The notes under the pieces were generated by a model. It worked only from the letters and a program-made list of their open reading frames with translations. It searched no databases and had not been told where the DNA came from. From Roseovarius indicus (GTDB lineage: Bacteria > Pseudomonadota > Alphaproteobacteria > Rhodobacterales > Rhodobacteraceae): a DNA stretch of 64,000 nt. Shown one piece after another: positions 25,749 to 33,069 of this stretch (positions are counted from its first letter, which is position 1; every line of letters begins with the position of its first letter). The translations under genes and the position numbers were made by a program. Where the stretch lies: contig NZ_CP031598.1 in assembly GCF_008728195.1 (NCBI RefSeq), forward strand, positions 1,550,001-1,614,000. The letters are read 5' to 3'.

Positions 25749-26863
25749 GGCGTCCTCCCGTTGCTGAGTCTTTCGATACGCTCGCGCGAAGGCAGAACGT
25801 TGCGGTCCTGCAACTGACGGATCAGCTTGCGGAACATGTCTTCGCTATCGACACAGCCGCCAAAGCCCGCCTTGCGGAGCTTGATGGTCGAAACGATCAC
25901 TGGCGCAGGCGGGCGCTTGGCGCCGGTCGCGAAAATGAAATCGGCATAGTGATGGGAGCGGCCCATGAGCGCGCCGAGGTCTTCACAGGCCAGCCCCTCC
26001 AACCGGGCAAGCGCGCGCCACTCTTCCGCCCGCGGCGGAAGGGTATCGGCCAGACGCTGCGGCGCGTCAGAGCCGGGCGTAGCACCGAGTGCCTCGGCGA
26101 TGGCGGGCCAGACGTTGCGCCACGCGAAGACATCGCCATTGGTGATGTTGAATATCTCGTTTCTTGCGGTTTCAGCTTCGGCGGCCCAGAACAACGCCCC
26201 GGCGATAAGCCCGGCATCCACCGCTTCCAGCACGTAATCCGGCCCGCCGGTGAAGCAAAGCGGCCGCCCCTGCGCAGCTTCCAGCGCGGAAAAGGCACCA
26301 ATCACCGGCAGCACGTTCATAACTGCGCCGATGGCATCGCCAAAGACAACTTGGGGCCGCCAGATAGTGAACCCGAAACCCGCTTTCTCGGCCGCGGCCC
26401 GCAGCAGGTCTTCCTGAAGCCAATAGAAATTCTCATGGTCATGGCGCGGCCAGCTTTCACGGGCGGGAACAGGGAAGGGGCGGATATGAACGCCGTAGGC
26501 CTTTGTGCCTTGAAAGGCCGAGACGTGGGAAAGCGAGCCCGACATGCCGAGCGGTTCGAGCAGATTTTCCAGCATGGCACGGTTGGTTTCCATCTGCGCC
26601 GCCGAGCGCCAGCCGTTTACGAGATCCGGTTCCTCGTAGACGGCGGCATACACGAGGTGAGTGACGGGATCGAGGCCGGCGATGGCCTCGACGCATGCGG
26701 TGGAATTGGTCAGGTCGACGGGAAGATGGGCGTAGGTGCAGTCCAGTTTTGGATCGCGCCGCGAGAGCGCCGTGACCTTCCAGCCGGCGGACGCGAAACG
26801 GGCAACGGCCGCCCGGCCGATGACCCCTGAGGCACCCGCGATCAGGACGTGCGGTTGCGCCAT
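25745..26863 (-). CDS. PRISE-type (progesterone 5-beta-reductase/iridoid-synthase-like) SDR oxidoreductase
   Basis: From ATG 26863 the product is 372 residues. The cofactor motif is VLIAGASGVIGRAA (7-19), followed by extended-SDR features: HLVYAAVYEEP, ENFYWLQEDLL where the Tyr-x-x-x-x pattern differs from YxxxK, and WRPQVVFGDAIG. This arrangement is typical of the PRISE family, which reduces the double bond of enones with NADPH. The longer open frame upstream is rejected because it enters the acyl-CoA dehydrogenase gene; AGAGGGGATGAG precedes the chosen ATG. Its stop overlaps the cyclase start. An activated C=C reduction in the same pathway is plausible. Confidence 0.72.
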   Translation of the reverse strand: MAQPHVLIAGASGVIGRAAVARFASAGWKVTALSRRDPKLDCTYAHLPVDLTNSTACVEAIAGLDPVTHLVYAAVYEEPDLVNGWRSAAQMETNRAMLENLLEPLGMSGSLSHVSAFQGTKAYGVHIRPFPVPARESWPRHDHENFYWLQEDLLRAAAEKAGFGFTIWRPQVVFGDAIGAVMNVLPVIGAFSALEAAQGRPLCFTGGPDYVLEAVDAGLIAGALFWAAEAETARNEIFNITNGDVFAWRNVWPAIAEALGATPGSDAPQRLADTLPPRAEEWRALARLEGLACEDLGALMGRSHHYADFIFATGAKRPPAPVIVSTIKLRKAGFGGCVDSEDMFRKLIRQLQDRNVLPSRERIERLSNGRTP

Positions 26864-26864
26864 C

Positions 26865-28025
26865 TCATCCCCTCTGACTGAAGCGTCGACCGATAAGCCC
26901 GGCGGCAATATTGATCTTCTGAATGTCGATCGACCCGCCGGCGATGCCCCAGCCAAAGCTGTCCCTCACGCGGCGTTCCATTCCGTATTCCTTCGCGTAG
27001 CCGTACCCTCCCATGAGTTGCATCGCGGTGGTTGTCACTTCCCGCGTCATCTCGTTGGCCATGCATTTGGCCATGGCGGCTTGCTGGCTGTCGGGCAGGC
27101 CAGTCTCGGCGTTGGCTGCGGCACGATGGATCATCAGCCGCGTGGCCTCTACCTTTACGGCCATTTCGGCCAGTTTGATCTGTACCGCCTGAAAGTCGAC
27201 GATCGGCTTGCCGAACTGATGGCGTTCCTGAACGTATTGAGTCACCATCTCGAGCGCCCCCGACGCGGTGCCGAGCGCCATGGTGGCATTGCCCAGCCGC
27301 TCGATGTTGAAAAGACCCATCAGCTTGCCGAATCCGCCAGCCTCTACGATCACGTGTTCGCGTGGCACCCGAACTTCGTCGAAATTCATATCGGCCGAGG
27401 ATACGCCGCGGAAGCCCATAAGCTTTTCTTGCGGGCCGAAGCTGAGCCCCTCCGTATCGCGATCGACGAAAACTGCTCCCACGCCCTTGGCGCCCTGGAT
27501 GCCGTCGAACCTGCAGAAAACGACATATCCATCCGAATGGCCTGCACCCGAGCACCAGCGCTTGGCGCCGTTGATGACGACCTCTTGGCCATCCAAACGG
27601 GCCGTGGTTCGGAGATCTGTCAGGGCCGTGCCCGCGTCGGGTTCCGACATGGAGATAGCCACCAGCAACTCGCCTGCGGCCGCCTGAGGCACAACACGCG
27701 CGGCAAGATCCGGATGCCCAAGCGCCTCGACGATGCGGACCGGCCCGGCGCAGCATTCGAAGACAGGAAAGGCCACCCCGACCGAGACCTTGGCGAATTC
27801 TTCCATGACGAGAAAGGCATCGAGATGCGACAGGCCCAGTCCGCCATATTCCTCCCGCGTGTTTACCCCCAGGAAGCCCATGTCACCGTAGCGTTTGAGC
27901 CAATCATGGCTCACCGGCTCGGCCGTGTCGTCTATCTCCCGCGCAAGGTCCGGCAGTTCGGCCTGCACGAACTTGCGCGCGGTTTCCTTCAAGGCTTTCT
28001 GATCGTCAGAGAGGTCGAAATTCAT
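26865..28025 (-). CDS. Acyl-CoA dehydrogenase-family flavoprotein lacking the usual catalytic Glu
   Basis: A 386-residue protein with the full ACAD layout: N-terminal helices, the middle FAD segment (VAISMSEPDAGTALTDL, GAKRWCSGAGHSDGYVVF) and the C-terminal helix bundle (LMGGYGYAKEYGMERRVRDS). The usual ending Y-E-G-T-x-E-I-Q reads IAGGSIDIQ, so Gly363 replaces the catalytic base. Some ACADs place the base on another helix, so it may still be a dehydrogenase; a hydratase-like or partner role is also possible. Its stop is 1 bp from the reductase start, and the MaoC gene ends 5 bp upstream. It belongs to the CoA operon. Confidence 0.88.
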   Translation of the reverse strand: MNFDLSDDQKALKETARKFVQAELPDLAREIDDTAEPVSHDWLKRYGDMGFLGVNTREEYGGLGLSHLDAFLVMEEFAKVSVGVAFPVFECCAGPVRIVEALGHPDLAARVVPQAAAGELLVAISMSEPDAGTALTDLRTTARLDGQEVVINGAKRWCSGAGHSDGYVVFCRFDGIQGAKGVGAVFVDRDTEGLSFGPQEKLMGFRGVSSADMNFDEVRVPREHVIVEAGGFGKLMGLFNIERLGNATMALGTASGALEMVTQYVQERHQFGKPIVDFQAVQIKLAEMAVKVEATRLMIHRAAANAETGLPDSQQAAMAKCMANEMTREVTTTAMQLMGGYGYAKEYGMERRVRDSFGWGIAGGSIDIQKINIAAGLIGRRFSQRG

Positions 28026-28030
28026 CTGGC

Positions 28031-28903
28031 TTACGCCTCCATCATGTAATCGAAACGCCCGCTTCCAAGAACGGTGGCCTCACGCTCCGGTACGCGCATT
28101 TCGAAGGCGGCCTTGCCGGGGCTTTCCGTCCAGTAGTCGATGCTCAGGGTCTCCCCGGGGTAGACCGGCGCCGAGAAACGTCCCGCCAAGCTCTTAACTC
28201 GCGAGCCATCCGCGTCGCACAGCGCATCCATCATGCCCCGGCACGCGATGCCGAAGGTGGACAGCCCATGCAGAATAGGTCTTTCGAACCCGGCCTTGCG
28301 CGCGACGGTGGGGTCGGAATGCAGCGGGTTGAGATCGCCCGAAAGCCGGTAAATCAGCGCCAGTTGCGGCGGCGTGGACACGCTGACCGTGCCGTCCGGA
28401 GCGCGTTCTGGCGGCCTTTCCATCGTCACGCTCTGCCGGGCGCTGCCGCCGAACCCGCCGGCCCCGCGGCAGAAAACATTGTGATTGACGCTGGCGATGG
28501 GCTCGCCCGTTTCGGCGTCGGAAATCTCGCGTTCGGTCACGATCAGCGCGCCCTTGCCGGGGCCCTTGTCCACCAGTTCAACGATCCGCGTCTTTGCCCG
28601 GATGCGGCCCTCGACGGGCAGGGGGCCATGCATGCGCATGGCCTGTTCGCCATGAACGACCTTGAGGTAATCCACGCCGGTCTTCTCGTCCCGCAGCCAG
28701 GCACCGTCATAGCCCAGTACGTTGACCATGGCCGGCATGGCCTGCATTTGCTGAGCATGGTCAAGAAAACGCAATTGCCGCTTGTCGAGCGGGTCGTCGC
28801 CATAACCGAGGCCGAGCGCATAGATCGCGGCGTCCTTCCAGGACCACTCCTGTACGATCTCGTCGCGATCGAGCGACATCAGGTAGTCGGGGTTAAGTGG
28901 CAT
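28031..28903 (-). CDS. MaoC-like hydratase 2 (R-specific 2-enoyl-CoA hydratase, MFE-2 type)
   Basis: From ATG 28903 the product has 290 residues and two hot-dog folds. The second carries the hydratase-2 motif SGDLNPLHSDP (188-198) with Asp190 and His195, then GFERPILHGLSTFGIACRG. Length and order match the hydratase half of eukaryotic and actinobacterial multifunctional enzyme 2. The stop of the SDR gene upstream shares a base with this start (TGATG). Since that SDR has the C-terminal extension of the MFE-2 dehydrogenase half, the two products likely work in sequence: hydration of an enoyl-CoA to the (3R)-hydroxyacyl-CoA, then oxidation. Confidence 0.9.
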   Translation of the reverse strand: MPLNPDYLMSLDRDEIVQEWSWKDAAIYALGLGYGDDPLDKRQLRFLDHAQQMQAMPAMVNVLGYDGAWLRDEKTGVDYLKVVHGEQAMRMHGPLPVEGRIRAKTRIVELVDKGPGKGALIVTEREISDAETGEPIASVNHNVFCRGAGGFGGSARQSVTMERPPERAPDGTVSVSTPPQLALIYRLSGDLNPLHSDPTVARKAGFERPILHGLSTFGIACRGMMDALCDADGSRVKSLAGRFSAPVYPGETLSIDYWTESPGKAAFEMRVPEREATVLGSGRFDYMMEA

Positions 28904-29814
28904 CAGACCGGATCCCACGAGATGACATCCGCGGAGCGTTCGAGCGGGGTGAGATGCGGCCGGAACGCAGATGCCATCTCGGCAATGCTCTCTGCCGTCC
29001 AGCCATCGCCGCGGTGCAGGCTGCGTACCGGGCGCGGCTGGGAAAAGAGGTAGATCTCATTGTTGCGGGCCGAAAAGATCTGGCCCGAAATTCCTGCCGC
29101 CGCGTCTGAGCCGAGGAAGGCTACAAGCGGTGCAATCTTCTCGGGGGTCATCCGCTTCAGCTTGGCGACACGATCCTTGTCGGCTTCCGTCTCGGTGGGA
29201 ATGGAACTGACCATGCGCGACCATGCGAAAGGCGCGATGCAGTTCGAGCGCACGTTGTACCGCTGCATGTCCATCGCGATGGCCCGCGACAGGCCCACGA
29301 TGCCCATCTTGGCGGCCATGTAGTTGGCCTGACCGAAATTGCCGATCAGCCCGGCCGTGGACGTCATGTGAACCATGGCGCCGCCGTTCTGGTTGCGGAA
29401 GACTCCCGCTGCGGCCCGGCTGAGGTAAAAGCTTCCCATCAGGTGTACATCGATCACGGCGCGGAACTGGTCGGGATCCATCTTGTGGAAGATTGCGTCA
29501 CGCAGGATACCGGCATTGTTCACCACGAGGTCGAGCCCGCCGAAATTGTCCATCGCAGATTGCATCATCTGCTGAACGCCGTCCCATTCGCTGACCGATG
29601 CCGTGGAGCCGACCGCCTGGCCTCCGTTGGACCGGATGCCTTGGGCCACCGCGTCGGCGGCGCCGGCGTTCTCGGCTTCGCCGGTGAGGGTCACACCGAT
29701 ATCGTTGACAACCACATTGGCGCCTTCTCTGGCGAGGCCTTCGGCAATGGCCTTGCCCACGCCTTGCCCCGCGCCTGTGACGATTGCGGTTTTTCCTTCC
29801 AGAACCCCTGTCAT
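28903..29814 (-). CDS. SDR 3-hydroxyacyl-CoA dehydrogenase with MFE-2-type C-terminal extension
   Basis: A 303-residue protein from ATG 29814 (ribosome site AGGGAGA). Residues 1-250 are a classical SDR: TGAGQGVG (13-20) for the cofactor, NNAG at 99-102, and catalytic Ser152, Tyr165 and Lys169. Residues about 250-303, including NNEIYLFSQPRPVRSLHRGD and HLTPLERSADVISWDP, are the extension seen in the dehydrogenase domain of peroxisomal MFE-2. It is followed at once by the hydratase-2 gene, so a natural MFE-2 pair is split into two polypeptides. The longer upstream frame is a read-through of the intergenic space and was rejected. Confidence 0.9.
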   Translation of the reverse strand: MTGVLEGKTAIVTGAGQGVGKAIAEGLAREGANVVVNDIGVTLTGEAENAGAADAVAQGIRSNGGQAVGSTASVSEWDGVQQMMQSAMDNFGGLDLVVNNAGILRDAIFHKMDPDQFRAVIDVHLMGSFYLSRAAAGVFRNQNGGAMVHMTSTAGLIGNFGQANYMAAKMGIVGLSRAIAMDMQRYNVRSNCIAPFAWSRMVSSIPTETEADKDRVAKLKRMTPEKIAPLVAFLGSDAAAGISGQIFSARNNEIYLFSQPRPVRSLHRGDGWTAESIAEMASAFRPHLTPLERSADVISWDPV

Positions 29815-29854
29815 GGTGTCTCCCTGTCTGCATGCTGTTTCTTCGGATGCGTGG

Positions 29855-31009
29855 TCAAAGCGCAGCCTCCGTGCCCAGAATGGCGGTGGCCTGGCTGGAA
29901 AGAACACCGCCATTGGCATGTGCGAGCGCAATTTCGGCGCCATCGACCTGTCGCGCACCGGCCTGTCCGCGTAGTTGAAGCACCGCTTCGATTAATGTGA
30001 AAAGCCCATACATACCGGGGTGGTTGCAGCTCAGGCCCCCGCCGTTCGTGTTCACCGGCAGGCTGCCGCCCGGTGCGATGGCGCCTGAGGACACGAAGGC
30101 CCCGCCTTCGCCCTTTGGGCAGAACCCGAGATCTTCGAGGAACATCAGCGTGCAGATGGTGAAGGCGTCGTAGACCATTACGTGGTCGATATCCTCGGGC
30201 CGCACGCCCGCCTGGGCCATGGCCGCTGCACCGGAGTGTTTCGCCGCGGTCTCTGAGAGAGAGGGCATAGATGCTATCTGGCGATGGCTCACGGCGATAC
30301 CGCTGCCCAGCACCGGCACGGGTGGCTGGCGCAAATCACGGGCCCTGTCCGTCCGGGTCAGAACGATGGCAGCGCCGCCATCGGTGACAAGGCAGCAATC
30401 CGCCTTGGTCAGCGGGTCGTTCACCATGCGAGCCGACAAAACGTCATCGGCGGTCAATTCTTCCCGTTCGAAGGCGGCGGGGTTCATACGTGCCCATTCG
30501 CGCGCGGCCACGGCCACCCGGGCCAGGTCCTCGCGCGTGGTGCCATAGTCATGCATATGCCGTCCCGCAGCCAACGCGTAGCTCGAAAGCGGGTAACGTG
30601 GCTTGTAGGGCGCTTCGAAGGGCTGCGGGTCCGGCATAGGGGCAAGCTTGCCGCCAGCGCTGCGCTGGTTGGAGCCGTAACATACGAGCGCCACGTCGCA
30701 CTGGCCGGTCGCGAGCGCCGACATGGCAGAGCGCAGGTGAAACAGGAATGAAGCCCCACCCACCATCGTGCCGTCGGCATGTCGCAGTTGCCCCGCGACA
30801 CCAAGGCGTTCGGCAGCGTTGAGAACCGGCAGCCCGCTGGTGGAGTGCGCGCAATAGAGCGCATCCACGTCTTTCAGGGAGAGGCCGGCGTCTTCCAGCG
30901 CAAGGAAGGTGGCCTCCTGCAACTGGTCGAAGGCCGTTCGCCCGGGCGCATTCCAGCGATTGGTGTTGCCGATTCCGGCCACGGAAATGGCGCCGCGCAG
31001 ATCGCTCAT
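29855..31009 (-). CDS. Thiolase-fold protein of the SCP-x/Ltp type without nucleophilic Cys; candidate retro-aldolase
   Basis: A 384-residue protein of the lipid-transfer/thiolase family. The position of the reactive cysteine in thiolases (NxxCxSG) reads Gly-Gly-Ala at 84-86, so ordinary thiolytic chemistry through Cys is not expected. The C-terminal segments VMVYDAFTICTLMFLEDLGF and LSCNHPGMYGLFTLIEAVLQ are those of the Ltp-type proteins, which use tyrosines and act as aldolases in sterol side-chain cleavage. The neighbour encoded at 31006 is a DUF35 protein, the known partner of Ltp2-type aldolases. The start overlaps the DUF35 stop by 4 bp. Aldolase function is inference from the missing Cys and the partner. 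Confidence 0.82.
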   Translation of the reverse strand: MSDLRGAISVAGIGNTNRWNAPGRTAFDQLQEATFLALEDAGLSLKDVDALYCAHSTSGLPVLNAAERLGVAGQLRHADGTMVGGASFLFHLRSAMSALATGQCDVALVCYGSNQRSAGGKLAPMPDPQPFEAPYKPRYPLSSYALAAGRHMHDYGTTREDLARVAVAAREWARMNPAAFEREELTADDVLSARMVNDPLTKADCCLVTDGGAAIVLTRTDRARDLRQPPVPVLGSGIAVSHRQIASMPSLSETAAKHSGAAAMAQAGVRPEDIDHVMVYDAFTICTLMFLEDLGFCPKGEGGAFVSSGAIAPGGSLPVNTNGGGLSCNHPGMYGLFTLIEAVLQLRGQAGARQVDGAEIALAHANGGVLSSQATAILGTEAAL

Positions 31010-31398
31010 GCCCGCTCCTCCGCGCGATCGAAGACGACCACGAGTGTTTCGCCACCTGTGTCGACACGGGCAGTGACGCGCTGTCCGATCTGTACTTCCT
31101 CCGCGGTCACGCCTTCCACCCGGCTCATGATGCGCGGGCCTTCGTCGAGTTCGATGATTGACACGTCATAGGCGCCGTCGCGAGCGCGCACGGTCGTCGT
31201 GGCATACACGGTGCCCGGGCCGCTGGCGGGCACGAGGGCAGGCTCGGGGGCACCGCAAGCCTGACAGGTAGCCACGGGCGGAAACTGGGATGCATTGCAG
31301 GCGCCGCAGGTCTGGATGGCGAACACGCCGCTTTCAAGAAGGTCTGTCCAGCGTGTCTCGGGGCCGGCCCCGTCGAATCTGGGGTCTGTCGTGCTCAT
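31006..31398 (-). CDS. DUF35 OB-fold protein with rubredoxin-like zinc ribbon
   Basis: A 130-residue protein. Residues about 17-55 hold a zinc ribbon with Cys31-x2-Cys34 and Cys45-x2-Cys48 (TCGACNASQFPPVATCQACG). Residues about 58-125 form the OB-fold (GPGTVYATTTVRARDGAY, ISRV and similar strands). DUF35 proteins bind acyl-CoA and partner thiolase-fold enzymes; the gene here lies directly upstream of one, with a 4-bp overlap, as in Ltp2/ChsH2 pairs. It is likely a structural and substrate-binding subunit. Its own ATG overlaps the upstream gene stop by 4 bp. Confidence 0.9.
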   Translation of the reverse strand: MSTTDPRFDGAGPETRWTDLLESGVFAIQTCGACNASQFPPVATCQACGAPEPALVPASGPGTVYATTTVRARDGAYDVSIIELDEGPRIMSRVEGVTAEEVQIGQRVTARVDTGGETLVVVFDRAEERA

Positions 31399-31904
31399 TG
31401 CATTTCGTCCTGATTGGCGTGGGTAAGGGCGGCAAAGGCGATCGCCTCGTCGAAGGGCAGTTCAGCCGCCGCGACGAGCGCCGACTTGTATCTGGCAAGG
31501 AGGTCGGCCGCGCCACTATGCAAGACCCCGGCGGCCCCAAGGGCGGTCAGGGGGCAGGGCTCGGCCAGAAACGCGCGTGCGGCGACCTGGCCCATGCGAT
31601 TGGCGGCAAGCGCCGCAATCAACGGCCCACGATGTGCACCGTCCGCGCCGGTGGCGTCGGACACCGAAACCAAGTCGGCGAGCAGCGCCAGGGCCACCCC
31701 GCGCGGGCCGAATTCGCCCGAAAGAGCAAGCGAAACGGGCATCCGCGAGCGGGCCAGAATGGTGATCCAGGTGCTGGCGTCTGCCTGAAGCGCGGCGCGC
31801 ATCTCACCTTCGATAAAAAGGGCACCACCCGCGCGCAAGGCCTTGCCGATGCCTCGGCCGAGCTCGGCATCCGTCATGGTGTCGGAAATCTTGAAGGCGG
31901 TCAT
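31395..31904 (-). CDS. Short crotonase-like protein, active-site Glu replaced
   Basis: A 169-residue protein. SRMPVSLALSGEFGPRGVAL and ALLADLVSVSDAT align by eye with the crotonase stretch K/RPVIAAVxGxxxGGGxELALAxDxxxAsD, and GQVAARAFLAE... resembles its next helix. The protein is about 90 residues shorter than a full crotonase, and the first catalytic Glu position is Ala71; the region with the second Glu is shortened. It may be a non-catalytic paralogue of the crotonase encoded directly upstream (31908-32690), for example a heteromeric partner. It overlaps the DUF35 gene by 4 bp and is kept in frame inside a tight operon, so it looks expressed rather than decayed. Confidence 0.65.
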   Translation of the reverse strand: MTAFKISDTMTDAELGRGIGKALRAGGALFIEGEMRAALQADASTWITILARSRMPVSLALSGEFGPRGVALALLADLVSVSDATGADGAHRGPLIAALAANRMGQVAARAFLAEPCPLTALGAAGVLHSGAADLLARYKSALVAAAELPFDEAIAFAALTHANQDEMQ

Positions 31905-31907
31905 CGG

Positions 31908-32690
31908 TCAGTTTCCCGTGAAGTCGGGCTGGCGTTTCTCAAGAAAGGCAGTGATCCCTTCGCTGGCATCGGAAGAAGCCAGCAGGTTGGCCATCAAGGC
32001 GACCTCGTGGTCGAGCGCGGCCACCGCGGACATCCGCCAACGCGCTCTCATTGCCGATTTGACTGCGCGCAGGGCCAGAGGGGCTTTGCGGGCGAGGTGT
32101 TCTGCTTCCGTGGCGGTGGCGCCAAGCAGCGCCTCTTTCGGCACGACCCTGTCGACCAACCCGGCGCGACGGGCGGCATAGGCGTCGACGAACCCTCCCC
32201 GCATGGCTGCCTCGGCCTGCATTCCTCGGCCTGCGCGTTCTCCCCAAAGTTGGGTGCCACCCGCCCCTGGGATGATGCCGAGGTTGATTTCAGGCTGGCC
32301 GAAAACCGCCGTGTCGGAGGCGATCACGATGTCTGCGGCCAGTGCGATCTCGCAGCCGCCGCCAAGGCAGAAGCCCGATACCGCGGCGATGACCGGAAGA
32401 CGCGAGTCGCGAATGCGCTCAAAGCCGAAGCGGTTGGGCGAAGTCACGTAGCTCGCTGCCGTTTGCCCGGACAGCATGTCGATATCCGCCCCGGCCGAGA
32501 AGGTATCTGCTCCGCCAGTCAGGATGATGATCTGCGTTTCGCCATCGGCCTCGGCGGCCTCCATCGCTTCGGCCATGCCAGTGAGAACGGCCACGTTGAG
32601 CGCGTTGCGCGCCTCGGGGCGGCTGATCGTTATGGTCGTCACGGCGGCCTTGCGGGCCGTATGAATCACGGGCTTGTCAGTCGTGGGCAT
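31908..32690 (-). CDS. Enoyl-CoA hydratase/isomerase (crotonase family)
   Basis: From ATG 32690 the product is 260 residues, full crotonase length. Both catalytic glutamates are present: Glu114 in GGGCEIALAAD and Glu134 in GQPEINLGIIPGAGG. The oxyanion-hole strand is TFSAGADI (63-70). The start is fixed by GAGGAGCCCC just before it; the much longer open frame upstream runs through the AT-rich control region and was rejected. It is the first gene of the nine-gene minus operon, 25 bp from the palindrome at 32716-32731. It should hydrate, isomerise or open the ring of an enoyl-CoA in the pathway. Confidence 0.92.
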   Translation of the reverse strand: MPTTDKPVIHTARKAAVTTITISRPEARNALNVAVLTGMAEAMEAAEADGETQIIILTGGADTFSAGADIDMLSGQTAASYVTSPNRFGFERIRDSRLPVIAAVSGFCLGGGCEIALAADIVIASDTAVFGQPEINLGIIPGAGGTQLWGERAGRGMQAEAAMRGGFVDAYAARRAGLVDRVVPKEALLGATATEAEHLARKAPLALRAVKSAMRARWRMSAVAALDHEVALMANLLASSDASEGITAFLEKRQPDFTGN

Positions 32691-32715
32691 GGGGCTCCTC
32701 CTGGCGAGAACGTGA

Positions 32716-32731
32716 CATACCAGTGGGTATG
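32716..32731. promoter_or_regulatory. Operator-like palindrome, left copy (CATACCAGTGGGTATG)
   Basis: CATACC and GGTATG form a perfect inverted repeat around AGTG. With flanks it reads ACATACCAGTGGGTATGCT. The right copy at 33030-33045, with flanks, is ACATACCTATGAGTATGCT, identical at 16 of 19 positions. The site lies between the crotonase start codon and the promoter zone. The dyad form suits a TetR-type dimer, and a TetR gene is encoded in the right operon at 38817. Confidence 0.65.
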
Positions 32732-33029
32732 CTGACAAGATGGAATCACAAATTTCTGCTCTTGGCCCGTTGTTAGAAGGCGCTGATTTGTGGTCGATCA
32801 TAGAGGATTTTCTGATATTTTCGGCGAGGAGAAGCTTGGGTTCATCCGCAGAAATCATGCACGCGATCTTTATATTTAATGAAATAAAAACAGTGTAATA
32901 AAGATATTCTGCGCCTGCAGAAACATAGCTAGTTCGTAGCGTGGTCATTGACCGACCGTTTGTGTGTACGTGGAAGGCTTGCTTTTTGTGTGTTGGCTTC
33001 CGGAGTATCGGAATGGGTTGACGCATGAA

Positions 33030-33045
33030 CATACCTATGAGTATG
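33030..33045. promoter_or_regulatory. Operator-like palindrome, right copy (CATACCTATGAGTATG)
   Basis: CATAC and GTATG flank CTATGA. It ends 24 bp before the binding-protein ATG at 33070, mirroring the left copy, which begins 25 bp from the crotonase start. The matching sequence and symmetrical placement suggest one repressor silencing both promoters at once, most simply the TetR protein of this operon. Confidence 0.65.
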
Positions 33046-33069
33046 CTTTTTGTGTTAGGGAGGAAAAAC

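Larger units (their letters stand above)
32691..33069. other. Shared divergent control region, AT-rich
   Basis: This 379-bp space separates the start codons of the two large divergent operons. Its middle (about 32740-32960) is clearly AT-richer than the coding DNA around it, with runs such as TTTATATTTAATGAAATAAA, and likely contains both promoters. A 16-bp palindrome sits near each end (32716-32731 and 33030-33045), each about 25 bp from its start codon. The open frame crossing the region on the minus strand has no ribosome site and was not called. Confidence 0.6.
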
